A stretch of 26,274 nt of DNA from assembly GCA_009602725.1 (NCBI GenBank), contig WELB01000095.1:150562-176835 (forward strand), read 5' to 3'. The translations under genes and the position numbers were made by a program. Below are positions 12,770 through 25,027 of this stretch, one piece after another. Source of the DNA: Spirogloea muscicola (lineage: Eukaryota; Streptophyta; Zygnematophyceae; Spirogloeales; Spirogloeaceae). A model generated the notes under the pieces. That model was given only the letters and a program-made list of their open reading frames with translations. It did not search any database and was not told the DNA's origin. The stretch's first letter is position 1. Each line of letters starts with the position of its first letter.

Positions 12770-13718
12770 GGAGGTCCGGCCGTCCGGTCTCGCTGGCCGA
12801 CGACCCCGGGGCGCTTCGCTAGTCCTCGGAGCTCGCTGTGAGTGGTGGCCACCTTTAGCACAGCCTGCCAAAGGCCTCTGCTCAGACGGTCCTCCTCGAA
12901 GCAGCCAAAATCTACCCCACTCGGGCAGGCCACAGCCGCTGCGAGTCGCGAGCCGGGGTCGACGACGCAGCAGAACAAATGATTGAGCTCTGCTTCCGAC
13001 CGCTGCACCGATGCAGGCGGTGCATGTGGGCAGCGGTGGGTATTCGGGCCTAGCGTGGCAGGCCTGGCTGCCAGGACGCGGCGTCGAGGTGGGCGCTGGC
13101 AAGGCGGCGGGGGTGGTGGGCGGGCCGGCCGCAGCTGAGCGAAGCCTGCGGAGCATCATCAAGAAGAAGCTCTTTCGGCGGAGGCCATGGCTGCAGCAAG
13201 GCCAGCCGTATACCATTTCTCGCTTTAGTTCCACTCGTCTGGCTGGCTGCTTGCACTCGAGCGTCGGGTAGCCCCAGTGCCTGGACTAGCTCTTGGCTGA
13301 GCAGGCATTGACGTGATATGGCCTACCTATCGCTTCACGCGCACCGCGCGCCTCGTCTCTCGCGGCTTGCCGCGCCGATCGGGCGAGCGGCCGGAGCCCG
13401 GAGCGGCTCGCCGGCCATGCGCCCGGAGGAAGGCGGCCGCCGCAGATCCCGCGCTCTGGAATCCCTCTCATCGTGCTGCGCACCCCCGGGTGAAAGCCCT
13501 CACCTCGGCTCCTTCCCTACGGATTATCGTATTCAGAGTAACATGTTGTCGCCCGGCGTGGATTCTCGGCGGACGTGTGGTGGGTGTGCGGCAGAAATCA
13601 TGAATATCGGTAGTCAGATGGTGCGCGGGTCGAAGAACGGGTCTGCCCGTGAANAGCGGCGGCGGAGGCGACGGCGGGAGCCCCCGCGCCGGGTTTGGCG
13701 GCGCCGGGGGCCGGCGAG
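12770..13718. promoter_or_regulatory. GC-rich region between divergent SDH2 and asparagine synthetase
   Basis: About 950 bp separate the two chosen start codons. It must hold both 5' leaders and promoters and possibly a first SDH2 exon. No TATA box is evident. One undetermined base (N) lies at 13654, 65 nt before the asparagine synthetase ATG. Confidence 0.45.
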
Positions 13719-16700
13719 ATGTGCGGCATCCTGGCCGTGCTGGGGGCGCACGACGCCTCCGCGGCGACGCGCACCCGCGTCCTGCAGCTCTCGCGCAGGC
13801 GAGCACCCGAACCCCTGACCCCCTCGGGCCACCCTTAAGCCCTTCATAAACCCTGAATTCGGCTCTCCCCTCCGCCGCCGCCGCCGCCGCCTGTGGGCCC
13901 TGCGAGCCTCCGTCGAGCTCGCGGACGGCCGGCCAGAGGAGCTCAGCCCTCGCTCAGGCTCTAGCGGCGGCTCGCAGCGGCGAAGGGTCGTCGGGGCAGC
14001 ATACTTGCTGGACGGTGTCGGCCGCCCTGGCCATCCGAGCCTGGCCTGCGGTCACACCAAGGTGGAGCCCTCGGGCTGAGAATGCGGGAGCGATTAGCCA
14101 CAGAGGGAGGGCAGGCCGTCCTCCAAGTGTGCTGCCGACGTTGCTGTCGGCGCCGGCGGCAAGCTCCCCGGCGCAGGCTCCAAGCAGTGGGCTCGTAGTT
14201 AGACGAGGAGGGGCAGGGGCGCGGATGATCTGGGCACGCAGGGTCAGGGTTTAAGGAGGGCTTGTCATGGAACCATTAAGTAGAAGCAATCAAGTCAAGT
14301 CAGTGAAGGGAAGGTCTGTGAATGCCGCTCGGCTTAGCTGCGATGCTTGCCCAATTTGTGCTACCGCCCATCTGCCAGTGACCACGACCGTCAGCCTGAC
14401 TGGACTGCGTCGCTGCTTGTGCGTGCTCCGGCAGCCGCGACCGCATTAATGAATGCAGTGGATAACAAGGACAGAAATTGGTGTCAACAAGGGAAACAAG
14501 CTACGGCCGCGAGCACTGGCTGGCCAGCAGCAGCAGGCAGAGCGGGATGGCTTTGCTTGACTGCTGGCGTCAGTGGGGCCCTGCGTTCTGTGTAGGCTGC
14601 GGCACCGGGGGCCAGACTGGAGCGGCCTCTTCGTTTCCGGCAATAACTACCTCGCGCACGAGCGGCTGGCCATCATCGACCCCGCGTCTGGCGACCAGCC
14701 GCTCTACAACGAGAGCAAGGACATTGTCGTTGCGGTGAGAGCGTGCTGTGGTGCTGGCAAGCTGCTCGCTGAAACCCCGCCGCCTGGCGACGGCATGTGG
14801 GGCAGCTCGCCAATGCCTTGTTGCTGTGCCCTTCTTCAGGTGAATGGCGAAATTTACAACCACGAGGACCTCAAGTCCCAGCTGGCACGCACGCACTCAT
14901 ACCACACGCAGAGCGATTGTGAGGTCATCGCCCACCTAGTAAGCCACGGCCATGGCTGCCACCCACACCTCTGCACCGCCGCCGCTCCTTCTCTGTGGCC
15001 CTGAAGCTTCTCTGTAGCGTTCTTCTGGCTGCTGACGCCGCGCTCCTGGTGCTGGCGGCGGACGCCTCGCAGTACGAGGAGGTGGGGGAGGACATGGTGC
15101 CAATGCTAGATGGCATGTTCTCCTTTGTGCTGCTGGACACACGCGACAACTCGTTCATCGCCGCACGAGACCCCATTGGCATCACGCCCCTCTATCTCGG
15201 CTGGGGTCGTGATGGTAATGCTGATGCATCGATTGCATCGAGGCCCTTGTTTGTCTTACAGCATATGGAACTGCTGTCAAGGCTGGCTCTTCGATGTGGG
15301 CTCCCGTCCTCCATGGCCTCCCTCATTTTGCTCTCCTCTTTGGCAGGCTCGGTGTGGTTTGCGTCGGAGATGAAGGCGCTGGTTGACGACTGCGAGCGCT
15401 TCCAGGTGTTTCCACCAGGCCATATCTTCTCCAGCAAAGCAGGTGGGCCAGCTTCGAGGCTCCTTACTCAGAAGTAGCTGCACAGAGCAATGCTGCGTAA
15501 GCTTCGGTGACTTGCAAAAGAATGCCGCGCCCTTGCACAGCCTCATATCATCCAGATAAATTGTCACTAATATGGAGCTCAGGAACTGGGGTTTATGCTC
15601 TAAAAGAGAGCCTCTCACTTGTTGAATCATCTGGCTGAAGTTCTTCCTGTCTTGTTACTGGCCAGTACAAGTAAGATGGTCAATAACAGGAGAATGATTG
15701 TCTGGGGCCCTCCGTCCAGGTGGCTTGCGGAGGTGGTATAACCCCCCGTGGTGGGACGAGCACATTCCATCGGCGCCCTTCGACGCCCTGGCTCTCCGTG
15801 CCGCTTTTGAGAAGGTTTCACGAACTGGCTGTGCCATTGACTTTAGTGGGACTTCCTGCAAAATATACTGACAGAATGCGGCCCTCGGGCTACTGCTTCA
15901 AAAGCAGAATGATGTGTAATGCTGCAGATTTGTTGTAGTTGTGTCTAAGGCAATATTGGTGTGCAGGCAGTTGTGAAACGTCTCATGACAGATGTACCAT
16001 TTGGCGTGCTCCTTTCGGGTGGCCTCGACTCGTCGCTCGTAGCGGCAGTCGCCAGTCGCCACCTCGCCGACACAAAGGCAGGCCAGCAGTGGGGCTCCCA
16101 CCTTCACTCATTTTGCGTCGGTCTCAAGGTCAGCCGCACTTTATATTTTACCAAAGCTACTTTGTGTAACTTCTCAATGCAATGCTTATCTTTCTGCTGT
16201 AATCCTAGTGCCTCATTTTGCACTTGCTTTTCTTGGCAATGCCACAATTGCTGACTGTGTTGTCCCGGCTAGCAACGGTTAGATTATTGTCTGAAACTGG
16301 CAGTAGGACAATATATAGGGTTAGGTGGTATGCATACAGGTCTATAGTATTTTTTCTTGAAAGTATGTGGCATTGTGTAAGGTGGTTCTCAGGCGAATTT
16401 TGACGTGGGTGCTACAGGGATCTCCTGATCTGAAGGCAGCAAAAGAGGTGGCTGAGTATCTCGGCACACGCCACCATGAGTTTCACTTCACAGTGCAGGT
16501 AATATGAGGCCAGTTGTGCAGGTGCCATGCGCTATACCAGCCTTCTCCAATCTGGGCATGAGGAAGGCTGCCTTGCGAGTCTGTTGAATGTGACCTATGA
16601 GCACAAGCTAACACGTAACATGACTGTACACGTAACATGACTGTAAGACATGAGACGCTGCCTTGCACTGCCCAGGATGGCATTGATGCCATTGAGGATG

Positions 16701-18629
16701 TGATTTACCATGTGGAAACCTACGACGTGACAACCATACGGGCTTCAACCCCCATGTTCCTCCTTTCTAGGAAGATCAAAGCCCTTGGTGTCAAGATGGT
16801 GCTGTCAGGGGAGGGTTCTGATGAGATTTTTGGAGGTTATCTGTACTTCCACAAGGCCCCCAACAAGGAGGAGTTCCATCAAGAGACCTGTCGCAAGGTT
16901 CTGACACATGGTCATAAACATGATGTGCAAGTGATGGCAAGAAGCAGACTAAGGTCCCTATTGCCCTGTCAGTAAATCCGCCAGGATGTGCATTCGCTAA
17001 TCTGGGTTGAATGCGCATCTTACCATGCTTTTGAAGGTAGTATGTGCTTACATGTCACATGTCACTCCGTCTGTGAACATCTCCCCTCTGCCATGATGTT
17101 TGTGCATGGATTCTGTCTGGGGTCAATGTTCTTACCCTTGCTTGATTGTATTGCCACAGATCAAGGCACTTCACATGTACGATTGCCTGCGTGCAAACAA
17201 ATCAACATCTGCGTGGGGGCTCGAGGCACGGGTCCCCTTTCTTGACAAGGAATTTCTCAACCTTGCCATGTCTATAGACCCTGCCGAGAAGATGGTAAGA
17301 CCACCTGGCCTCCCAAATGGTTGGTGCAAGAGTTGAGCATTTTGAGAAGCAGCATGCTTCACGATTTGAGCTGCTCTTTTTTAGATTGTCATCAAGTTCT
17401 AAGTGTTGGTTTTCAGGTGAGACCAGGAGAAGGAAGGATAGAGAAGTACATCATGCGGAAGGCATTTGACGACGAAGCGAAGCCCTATCTGCCTAAGGTC
17501 TGTCCTAGATGTGAGACCCTCAAGCTAGCCTATAATAATGTTTCAAAGTCTGTGTGCTGGCTCTTTTGGACATTCTCTTTAACTTTGTAAATGGGCAACG
17601 CAGTGATGCAACACTACTGATACTTTGTAGGCCTTCTGCCTGTTGTAAATCTGTTGTGCTCTATTACTTTACTGACGTCTTCACCGCCTACCGTCTACAG
17701 CACATTTTGTATCGCCAGAAGGAGCAGTTCAGTGATGGGGTTGGGTACAGCTGGATAGATAGTCTCAAGGAGCATGCTGCCTTCAAGGTAAGTGCAGCCA
17801 TACGAACTCCAAGCGATAGCGAGCAACTTATTGCAGCAATCATTACAACTTGCTGCCTCTTAGCACAGGACCTTTCATCTTTAAGGGTTGGAACTAATTG
17901 CTACCACTGATAACCACTGACAAGAATGCTGCAGCAGTTGAGGAAGTTCAAGAAATCATTGAGATCCTTGAGAAAAATGTCTGTGCCCTGGCATCCTGCA
18001 GGTCTCTGACCAGATGATGGCAAGTGCCAAGCACATGTTCCCCCACAACACTCCAACAACAAAAGAGGGTTACTACTATCGCATGATCTTTGAGCAAAAG
18101 CACTTCCCTCAGGTATGCATCAATTGGCTTTGTCATCAAGCGTCATCACCACGCTCAAACCCACGGACATGTGGGCTTCCAAGTGCCTACAGTTTGTGAC
18201 TACAGTGTTTTCAACAAGCAGTCCATGTGTTGTTGACCAGGCCTTTGGCAAGCTTTGCTCGTGGTGTTTGCAGAGGAGCTTGCAGCAGATGATAGGTCGT
18301 AATGTGCAGTTAGGTGTGCACTGCAATTGACAGTGCACTCCATGTTGTGGATATACTTGCTCGTGGTGGTGTGGGCAGCCCTGCACCTGACAAGGGCACA
18401 GCCTCATCTTTATTAGCTCATTCAAAGCTTGTCTTCCTGGCAGGAGTCAGCAAGGTTAACAGTACCAGGAGGCCCAAGTATCGCTTGCAGCACTGCTGCA
18501 GCTGTGGCCTGGGATGCATCTTGGTCGAAAAACCTAGACCCCTCCGGAAGAGCAGCCATTGGAGTCCATGACGACTCTTACCGAGAAGCTGCTGCTAGCA
18601 CGCCCCTGGTAGCCAATGGTGTAGCCTAG
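13719..18629 (+). CDS. ASN1: Asparagine synthetase, glutamine-hydrolysing
   Basis: Makes asparagine from aspartate, glutamine and ATP. Fourteen exons: 13719-13798, 14596-14734, 14840-14938, 15073-15214, 15347-15442, 15720-15814, 15967-16128, 16418-16498, 16676-16897, 17160-17294, 17417-17497, 17701-17787, 18002-18112, 18444-18629 (TAG). The sum is 1716 nt, 571 residues, close to plant enzymes. The start MCGILAVLG exposes Cys2, the glutaminase nucleophile. [16 protein letters not shown] and [26 protein letters not shown] complete the class II amidotransferase domain (about 1-190). The synthetase domain carries the ATP pyrophosphatase loop SGGLDSS (234-240), [12 protein letters not shown] and [13 protein letters not shown]. 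The C-terminus retains the plant-like [15 protein letters not shown]. Intron 1 (797 nt) is GC-AG. Tail-to-tail with CDC20. Confidence 0.97.
13799..14595 (+). other. GC-AG first intron of asparagine synthetase
   Basis: The donor is CGCAG|GCGAGC and the acceptor TGTGTAG|GCTGCGG. The join rebuilds the conserved [14 protein letters not shown]. No GT near the exon end gives this sequence. It is the longest intron modelled in the window, and GC-rich. Confidence 0.85.
16611..16644. repeat. 17-bp perfect tandem duplication in asparagine synthetase intron 8
   Basis: ACACGTAACATGACTGT occurs twice back to back (16611-16627, 16628-16644), about 30 nt upstream of the exon 9 acceptor. Confidence 0.95.
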
Positions 18630-19543
18630 GTTGATGAGAAGACGTGGAGAACGTATTTTGTATGTATAATGCAGCAGCAATGTCAACAGGGGCAAAAGTG
18701 CAGAGCTTGCAGTCTTTGAGGATTTGGCAGCTGCAATTGTGAAGTGTCAGAGAAAGGGTGAGTAATGTGTTGGCTGATCATAGCTTATTGCAATTATGAG
18801 AGCTCAATGTTTGCAAGAAAGTGCCGTGCCTACCTGCAGTCTCTTTCTGAGCTTTACCAGAATCAATCAGAAAATTGTTCTGAATACACTGCAACTTGTT
18901 AATATGAGCCATAGGAAGGCATGTATAGCAAGCAGTGGCTTACCTACAGACAGATGGTAACGGGCAGATTTTTAAAAGTACCCTCTTGATGTCAGCGAGC
19001 GTAGACTTGTGTAGGCTTTGACACCATCTCGCTTCAAGTGAAATGCAGCAATGCTCATGATTGTATGTAGGTACATCAACGTGACGATTGGACGTCAGGT
19101 ACTATATTGAGCTTAGTACATGTAGAGAACTGTCTTTTAAGTAAGCAATTTTCTTCTTTCACTGTATCGGTATACTCTACATGGGTACATCTTACCCAGG
19201 CAGACTTGTACAATAGGATATGATACAATACAACACAGTACAATGGGAAGGAAGGCTGCTACCTACCCTTGCCAGTGTTCTTTCTTTGCCAGAGATATAT
19301 CACACACCATCTGACACACAATTAAGTCCACTTCAAGCACGTCGGCACACGGAGCATTTATGCAACAGCTTGTTGTCAGCCTGCGGCACAGAAGCACACA
19401 TGACAAGCACAGCCTGTTAATTTAGCGCTTGGACCTGGAAATGCAACTCACTGACATGGTGACAGATGCAGCATTCCATGTTACAAGCACACATGCCAAG
19501 CACAAGCTGGAAAAGAAGTGCGAGTTAAGTATCCCCCTGGCCA
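18630..19543. other. 3' flanks of convergent asparagine synthetase and CDC20
   Basis: AT-richer sequence holding both 3' untranslated regions. No further gene was seen. A TGTAA motif, the usual polyadenylation signal in several green algae, occurs on the minus strand near 19480, about 60 nt after the CDC20 stop; assigning it is inference. Confidence 0.5.
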
Positions 19544-22534
19544 TCATCGGATGCATCGCACATGGACTCCTCCTGGGGTCAACTGTCCGTCTTTCTCTGG
19601 TTTAGTTGAGCTCTTCTCTGGTGTTGCAAATACATTCCAAACACGCAAGGTCTCGTCTGCAGCAGCCGTTGCAACCCGGCCACTACTTGGGTCCTGCGTC
19701 ACTCACAGACAGTCAAGAACCTGCATTCACCTCTAATGGCTACAGCAAATTAGTTCCTGTCAGTCATACACCAAGTTGAGCCCAAGGTATGCACTGAGGT
19801 GCAGTAAACAATTACTGCCACTTATCCGTAAACATGCTACAAAAGATAGCAGCTACTTCTATGTATATTGCACCCATGTACATAGTGCATTCCTCCAGAC
19901 AAGGACCTCGTCTTGGGTAGATGCATTGAGCTGCTTTAGCAGATGCATGCAGGAGACGCAGGAGAAGGTAATATACTTGAGTCATGTGCAGAACCCTGTT
20001 GGTATGTCCTGTCAGCTCCGCAATCCTGACCATGGAAGGATACTTCCACAAGCACAGCTGGTTCTTGCTGAACCCATGCGCGCTCAATAGTTCCTTTCTA
20101 TGCTTGTCCCAGAGCAAGCCACATACCTGCCACCATATGCACAAGGCAAACATGGAGATAATTAAATACTATTTGAAGTCTGACTTGAGTGTTGAGCAGA
20201 TCTGCGAGAAGACTGAAGCATCCTAACATGGACATCGCAGCAGCATATTATTGGCTGATACCTACCTGAGCATCTGTATCAATAGAATCAAGACATGTGC
20301 CAGAGTGCGTGTTCCAGAATTTGATACAACGATCTGCTGTACCTCCACCTGTGGCGACCAGGTTGCTCTGCCACATGCAAAGCACCAAATTAGAGGAGGA
20401 GAGCTGCAGAGAACTAGTGAGCATCAACATCCACTTAAACAGCAGTTGAGACCAACACGCTTGTGATGGCAAGGCAACACAAGCCACGTATGCAGGGCCT
20501 CACTTGAAAAGGGCACCATGCAAGAGCCTTGACAGCAGCATGATGGTCTGCAAAGCGGTGCAGGTAGCCAGTTGTGCCTCTGCCTGTAGCTGCTGCTATG
20601 TCCCAGATGTGGACCAGATTATCGTTGCCACCGCTTGCCAAATGGCGGCCAGAAGCAGACCAACGGAGGCCACAGATCTCCTGATGATGACCGGTAAATT
20701 CAGAACTCCTGTGCTCACGTGATCTCACTGCCATGAGCCAAAGTATTAAACTGGTCTTAACAACCATGGCTAGATGCTAATAGTGGATCTTGCATGGATG
20801 TTAGAGATCGAAAAGACCCATGCATCATGCTTCAGCATATAGTTCTGTGTCACTGATTGACCTATGACCCATATGGTCATGCAACATGTGCAGAGGCATT
20901 AGTCACTTCCAGAGCCTGGCAAGATAGTTGCAAGGTGTCTCTGATTGAGCAGTGTTAAATCAGATATCGAAAAGTGTGTTCTACCATCATGGTTGAAGAT
21001 GAGGGCGTCGCAGCCGCCCGAGGAGAGCATGTGCTCATTCCATGCAAGCGACCCAACTCGCGCTCTGTGTCCAGCCAGCCGTCGGACCTGCCGTGCCAAG
21101 GAACAATGCGCTGCCACTTGTTGGCCTTGCCCACTGCTGGGACCAGCATGCTGACGTGTTAACAAGCAGCAATCGTACAGTAGCTACCATGACAGATGGT
21201 GACGTTAGCAGAGGGCTGGCAGCCTGCTCAAGCCGTACCCTTCGCAGCCCTACTTACACTTGCAACACACGTGGAGTTGAAGAGGAAACGGTTACAATCT
21301 AGCAGCTAACACCGAGAACGTGTACACCTTCTCTCGCGTAAGTGCGTTCTACTGACCTGGCGCATGGGAGAGGTGTTCCACAACTGTATCTCAGTGCTTC
21401 CAAGCCCAATGGCTATAGCTTTCCCGTCTCGTGCCCAGGCCAGACTGCAAGAGAACCACATCTTGCTTGATTTCTGCACGCATTGCCATGCCAACGCTCT
21501 GGCCTTGGAAGCTTGGACAAAGTGTCACCTGGAGACGTAGTCATCAGCTAGACATGCCGCTATCTCGTGCACTTCTCCGTTGTTGCAGTTCCAGAGGTGG
21601 ACAATGCCCTCCATGGCGACTGCCACCACGTTGGTGCTAGACCAGTCGAGCACGTTGATGTAAAAGTCGTCCTTGATGAGCGGGAGGTCCAGGATCAAGT
21701 CTGGCCTCTGCAAACGAGAAACCAGAAATTTTACTAAGCTCAACTCTCCTGTTGTCAGAAGCAGGACTGAGCTATCTCGTACTCCTTTCCGAAGACGTCA
21801 GAATGAATAGGAAGCTGCTGGCAGGAAGGCCACCTCCTTCAAGCGCCGTACGGGGGTTGTCCGAGGAGCCGGTAGCGGGAGTGGTTGGACGTCTGCTGGG
21901 TGGAGCAGCCTTGCCGACGACGGCCCATCCAGAAACACCGGGGTCTTGCTGCGAAAGGCCAGAACCTTGCAAGGAGCCCCTCCAGGAGGGCTCACGCAGC
22001 TGTCTGCGAAGCCGAAGACGTTCTCCGCTAGCTTCTTCCGGTACTCTTCCTGCACAGCAAGACAGGCAGTTCGCGAAGCGCTCGTACAAGCCAATACACA
22101 TACCAGGAGCTCGACGACCTGCATCATTTAAGTGGCGGCATTGTGCAGTGTGGCAGGCCAGCTGTGCCGGCAGCGCTGGACAATGATTCGCGTACCCGGA
22201 TCGGAGTGGTGCAGCACTCCGCTAGCGAGGTGTCCAGAGCGGTGCGCAGGAAGTTGTACTGCGCGGCGCTCGCGTCGCCGGCGTCCCGCGCGGGGATGAA
22301 GCGGTCCCCGCACTGCACGGCAGCCAGGCCAGTAGCTCCAGATTCAACGAAACAGCTCTATCAATGTAGTGGAAAGGATTGAGGATATGAGCAAGCGGCG
22401 CAGCGCAGGCGCGTCGCGATGACGAGCTGCCGGCTTCGGCAGGCGGGCATGCAGCGACGCCGCGGCGCTCGTCAGCGGACCAGGAGAGCGGGCGGCCGGG
22501 CGGCGGAGCGGGAGGGCGTCCGCGCCGGATCCAT
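19544..22534 (-). CDS. CDC20: Cell division cycle protein 20, APC/C co-activator
   Basis: WD40 activator of the anaphase-promoting complex that recruits cyclin B and securin and is the target of the spindle checkpoint. Exons: 22534-22481 (tentative), 22312-22196, 22049-21834, 21707-21529, 21444-21357, 21087-20985, 20727-20504, 20367-20266, 20126-19977, 19693-19544 (TGA); 1383 nt, 460 residues, the usual length. The C-box DRFIPAR is at 21-27, the MAD2-binding motif [10 protein letters not shown] at 85-94, and a seven-bladed propeller spans about 145-445 with [86 protein letters not shown] and [11 protein letters not shown]. The protein ends in Ile-Arg, the tail that docks on APC3. The MAD2-type motif favours CDC20 over CDH1/FZR. 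Exon 1 ([18 protein letters not shown]) fits phase but is not conserved, so it is the least certain part. Confidence 0.95.
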
Positions 22535-22537
22535 GGC

Positions 22538-22562
22538 GGGGGGGGGGGGGGGGGGGGGGGGG
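22538..22562. repeat. G25 homopolymer abutting the CDC20 start
   Basis: Twenty-five consecutive G on the plus strand. On the coding strand of CDC20 this is C25 followed by GCC and the ATG at 22534. Run length may be unreliable in an assembly. Confidence 0.95.
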
Positions 22563-23051
22563 CGGGGCGACTGGCCAGCTCCAGGTGGCCTGCAGCAGGG
22601 AGGGGCCCGATAGTGAGCCCGTTAGCAAGCCGGTTAGTGAAATTGCTCGTGACTGCCGGCCGGTATGCCCCCCGGCTTGGCTACCGTCTTGACGGCCCAC
22701 CCACGATCGTTGGTGGCATCGGACCATCACCCAGGACGCCGTTTGGCTAATGGATCACCGTGGGCAGCGATGACTGCTCCACTGATGGCCGCTAACCGCC
22801 GTGAGATAACCGTTGCCGGGGCGGGCGGCGGAGGTGGGGTGTTGGCAGGCTCCGCGATCTCGGCATCCGTATGACGGGATGCGGACTTGTCGGATTCTCG
22901 CAGGCGAAGGCGGGGCGGGGCTTTCACGACGAGTATCGAGGATTCGGCCTCAACGACCCCCCGCGCTAATCCTCCTCCAAGCGGCTGTAGGCGGCGTGCT
23001 GGCTGCACTGGAAGAATGAGAAAAGCGGAACAACATGACACAAAGCGATAC

Positions 23052-23481
23052 TGTGAGTGGCCAGCCCAGAAAAAGAATGTAAGATGTTCAAAGGGCCAGG
23101 AATGCGCTGAAGTCACAGCGACGCAAATGGCCATTCAATAGACCCTGCTGAGCCGCTGCAAGTCCGAGAAACTAGTCTCCGGGTAGCGGGTCCCTTGGCC
23201 AGAGCCGGAGGCTGCAGCCAAAGCGCGACCGGCAAGCAGATGAAACGCGCGTGCTATTGACTATCCTGTCTCTAATGCCCGCTGCAGCGAGACTGACAGG
23301 CGCATGCGGTACACCTGAGCGAGAGAGCCTCCCGTTTTAAGTCAAGCCTGCTCCCCGTGGTAATGGCGGGACACTGCTCTGCTCTGCTCGAAAGCCGGTG
23401 CAGTAGCTCGTGCCACCGAGCGCCGAACGGGGCTTTCCTATGGGGCCGAGGACCGTGAACTGCCAGCCCGAAAGAAGAAGC
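23052..23481 (+). repeat. Two further copies of the GCCAGCCCAAAG module
   Basis: Copies at 23052-23079 (TGTGAGTGGCCAGCCCAGAA) and 23452-23481 (CGTGAACTGCCAGCCCGAAA) match the core of the unit seen at 6 kb and 25.4 kb. Confidence 0.65.
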
Positions 23482-24312
23482 TGATAGAGCTTGGTTCTAT
23501 CCAGGCATGCAGTACTGGACAGGCTACAAAATCGACGCGGGCCTCGGGCGCTTGTGCCTCGCACGCCGCTCGTAGACTAGACTCTCTTCTCCGTGTTTTT
23601 GCCTGAACAGTGTACTGACTTGATCTGGCCTCCCGTTCATTTCATGCGCAATTGTGCTAATGACTTTAACGTACTATACCGTGCCATACAATTTCACTGC
23701 GCACTCTGTGGACAACGTGCTATAATAGGAAGACAAAGAGTGGCAGTCGAGCTAACAAGCTCATTTAGCTGGCAACTTAGGCTAAGTCACAGGTGAGGAA
23801 GCAGCAAGTGGAAATTGCGGCTCCTGTGACCTTGACATGCCCAGAAGCTGTACACGAGCAGCCAGTTAGCATAGGAGGCCAGTCATTGTAGCTCTCATCA
23901 ACCAACTCTCAGCCATACGGGCCTAACACTGCTGACAGAATACGAACATGCCGTGTGCAGCTTACTGAGCAATTGGCAATGACATGCACCTTGCATTAAT
24001 AAATGAGGACTGCTGAAATCTGTAGCTGGTGCTGTCCATGATTATGACGTGCAGCAAATTCAGGAGTGCTAATCAATTTCAGCAAGATACTGGAGCATCC
24101 TCAAAGTAGTGGTATTGCATTCTACATTGCAGTACGACTGTGTATCTCCAAGTTTACATCTTATTCTACATGACAGATGCTGCCAACCCCTACCCCTCTA
24201 CTCCCACATACGTCACTCCACTCTGGACAACCACTGTTTATAACTAGAGGCGAAGCACGGAAAGGAAGTGTGCCATTGCTAAGCGCCCATACTAGGCCAC
24301 CTTGAGGGAGCC

Positions 24313-24933
24313 TCACACGTTGCAATTGCAAGGTTTGCTCAGCTGCTTTGCGCAGGAAAGGAGGCAGTGGCAGTAGCCGTAGTAGCGCCACCAATCCAAT
24401 TGTGTGCAGTAGCAGAAGATTGGCGACTTGGCCCCACACTGGAACATACCGGGGCAAGTCGGGTCGCCAGCATATTGGCAGGTGGGGGCTGCAAGCGCCA
24501 AGCGGCACAAGAGGTGAGCGAGCTGTAATTATCTGCCATGAATTGCTTGACTGCAGCTTTAGCAGAAGATGAGGAAACTTGCATGTAGTGAGCAAGCCCT
24601 TGCTTAATCTCGCTTTAAAAGCTGCATTACACGAGTAGTGACTGATAACGAGTGCTCTCACGTCTCGTCTCGAGAGAGTGGTAACTTGTGTGCAGGAGAC
24701 TTACAAGACCAGACGACTGCAACACCGCTGTCGTGCAGTATGCGCATGTGCTGCGCCTCAGCGTCCTGCAAGTCGGAGTTCTCATTCAGCTAAATTGGGG
24801 TGACCGCGACGTGCTCCTGAGGCCTCGATGGAGCTGGCTGCAGCCGCCCTGCGGCATCCGCGAAGCTGGCCACAGCCAGCGCCACGACAGCGGCGGCGAG
24901 GAAGCAGTCGCGCGCGGAGGAGAGCCTGGCCAT
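24313..24933 (-). CDS. Possible secreted cysteine-rich small protein
   Basis: I do not recognise a family. The tentative model has three exons: 24933-24805, 24765-24705, 24488-24313 (stop TGA), in phase, 121 residues. Exon 1 encodes a clear signal peptide: MARLSSARDC, then the hydrophobic FLAAAVVALAVASFADA with a plausible cleavage after ADA. Exon 3 is remarkable for ten Cys in about 58 residues, with CxC-type pairs (CYC, CHC, CNC) and an aromatic block DWWRYYGYCHC. The donor TCTT|GTAAGT and acceptor GCGCTTGCAG around intron 2 are strong. Weak point: intron 1 would be only 39 nt, about half the shortest elsewhere in this window, so the junction between exons 1 and 2 may be wrong. A TATATA lies about 95 nt upstream of the ATG. 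Role unknown; extracellular location is inferred from the leader. Confidence 0.38.
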
Positions 24934-25027
24934 GGTGGCCTGCAGCTGGCAGCGGGAGGTGAGTTGAGGGGCAGGCGTCCGAAGGGGGAGAGGTAGGAGG
25001 TTGCATCTGCCGTGAGCTTTGTAGGGG

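Larger units (their letters stand above)
22535..24312. other. Long gene-free interval upstream of CDC20
   Basis: About 1.8 kb. The left third is GC-rich and should contain the CDC20 promoter; the right part is AT-richer. It holds the G25 tract and two copies of the dispersed repeat unit (23052-23079, 23452-23481). The open frames at 22727-23134 and elsewhere lack motifs. No gene is supported. Confidence 0.55.

Noticed and set aside
13318-13818. 166-residue plus-strand frame before asparagine synthetase
   Set aside because: It crosses the N base and the true start in another frame and has no motifs; it is 5' flank.
19544-22534. CDH1/FZR/CCS52 rather than CDC20
   Set aside because: [10 protein letters not shown] matches the MAD2-binding motif of CDC20, and spacing between C-box and propeller fits CDC20; the C-box and Ile-Arg tail are shared by both.
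22344-22730. 128-residue minus-strand frame with a poly-Pro run
   Set aside because: The poly-Pro is the C25 tract read in frame; the conserved CDC20 exon uses another frame.
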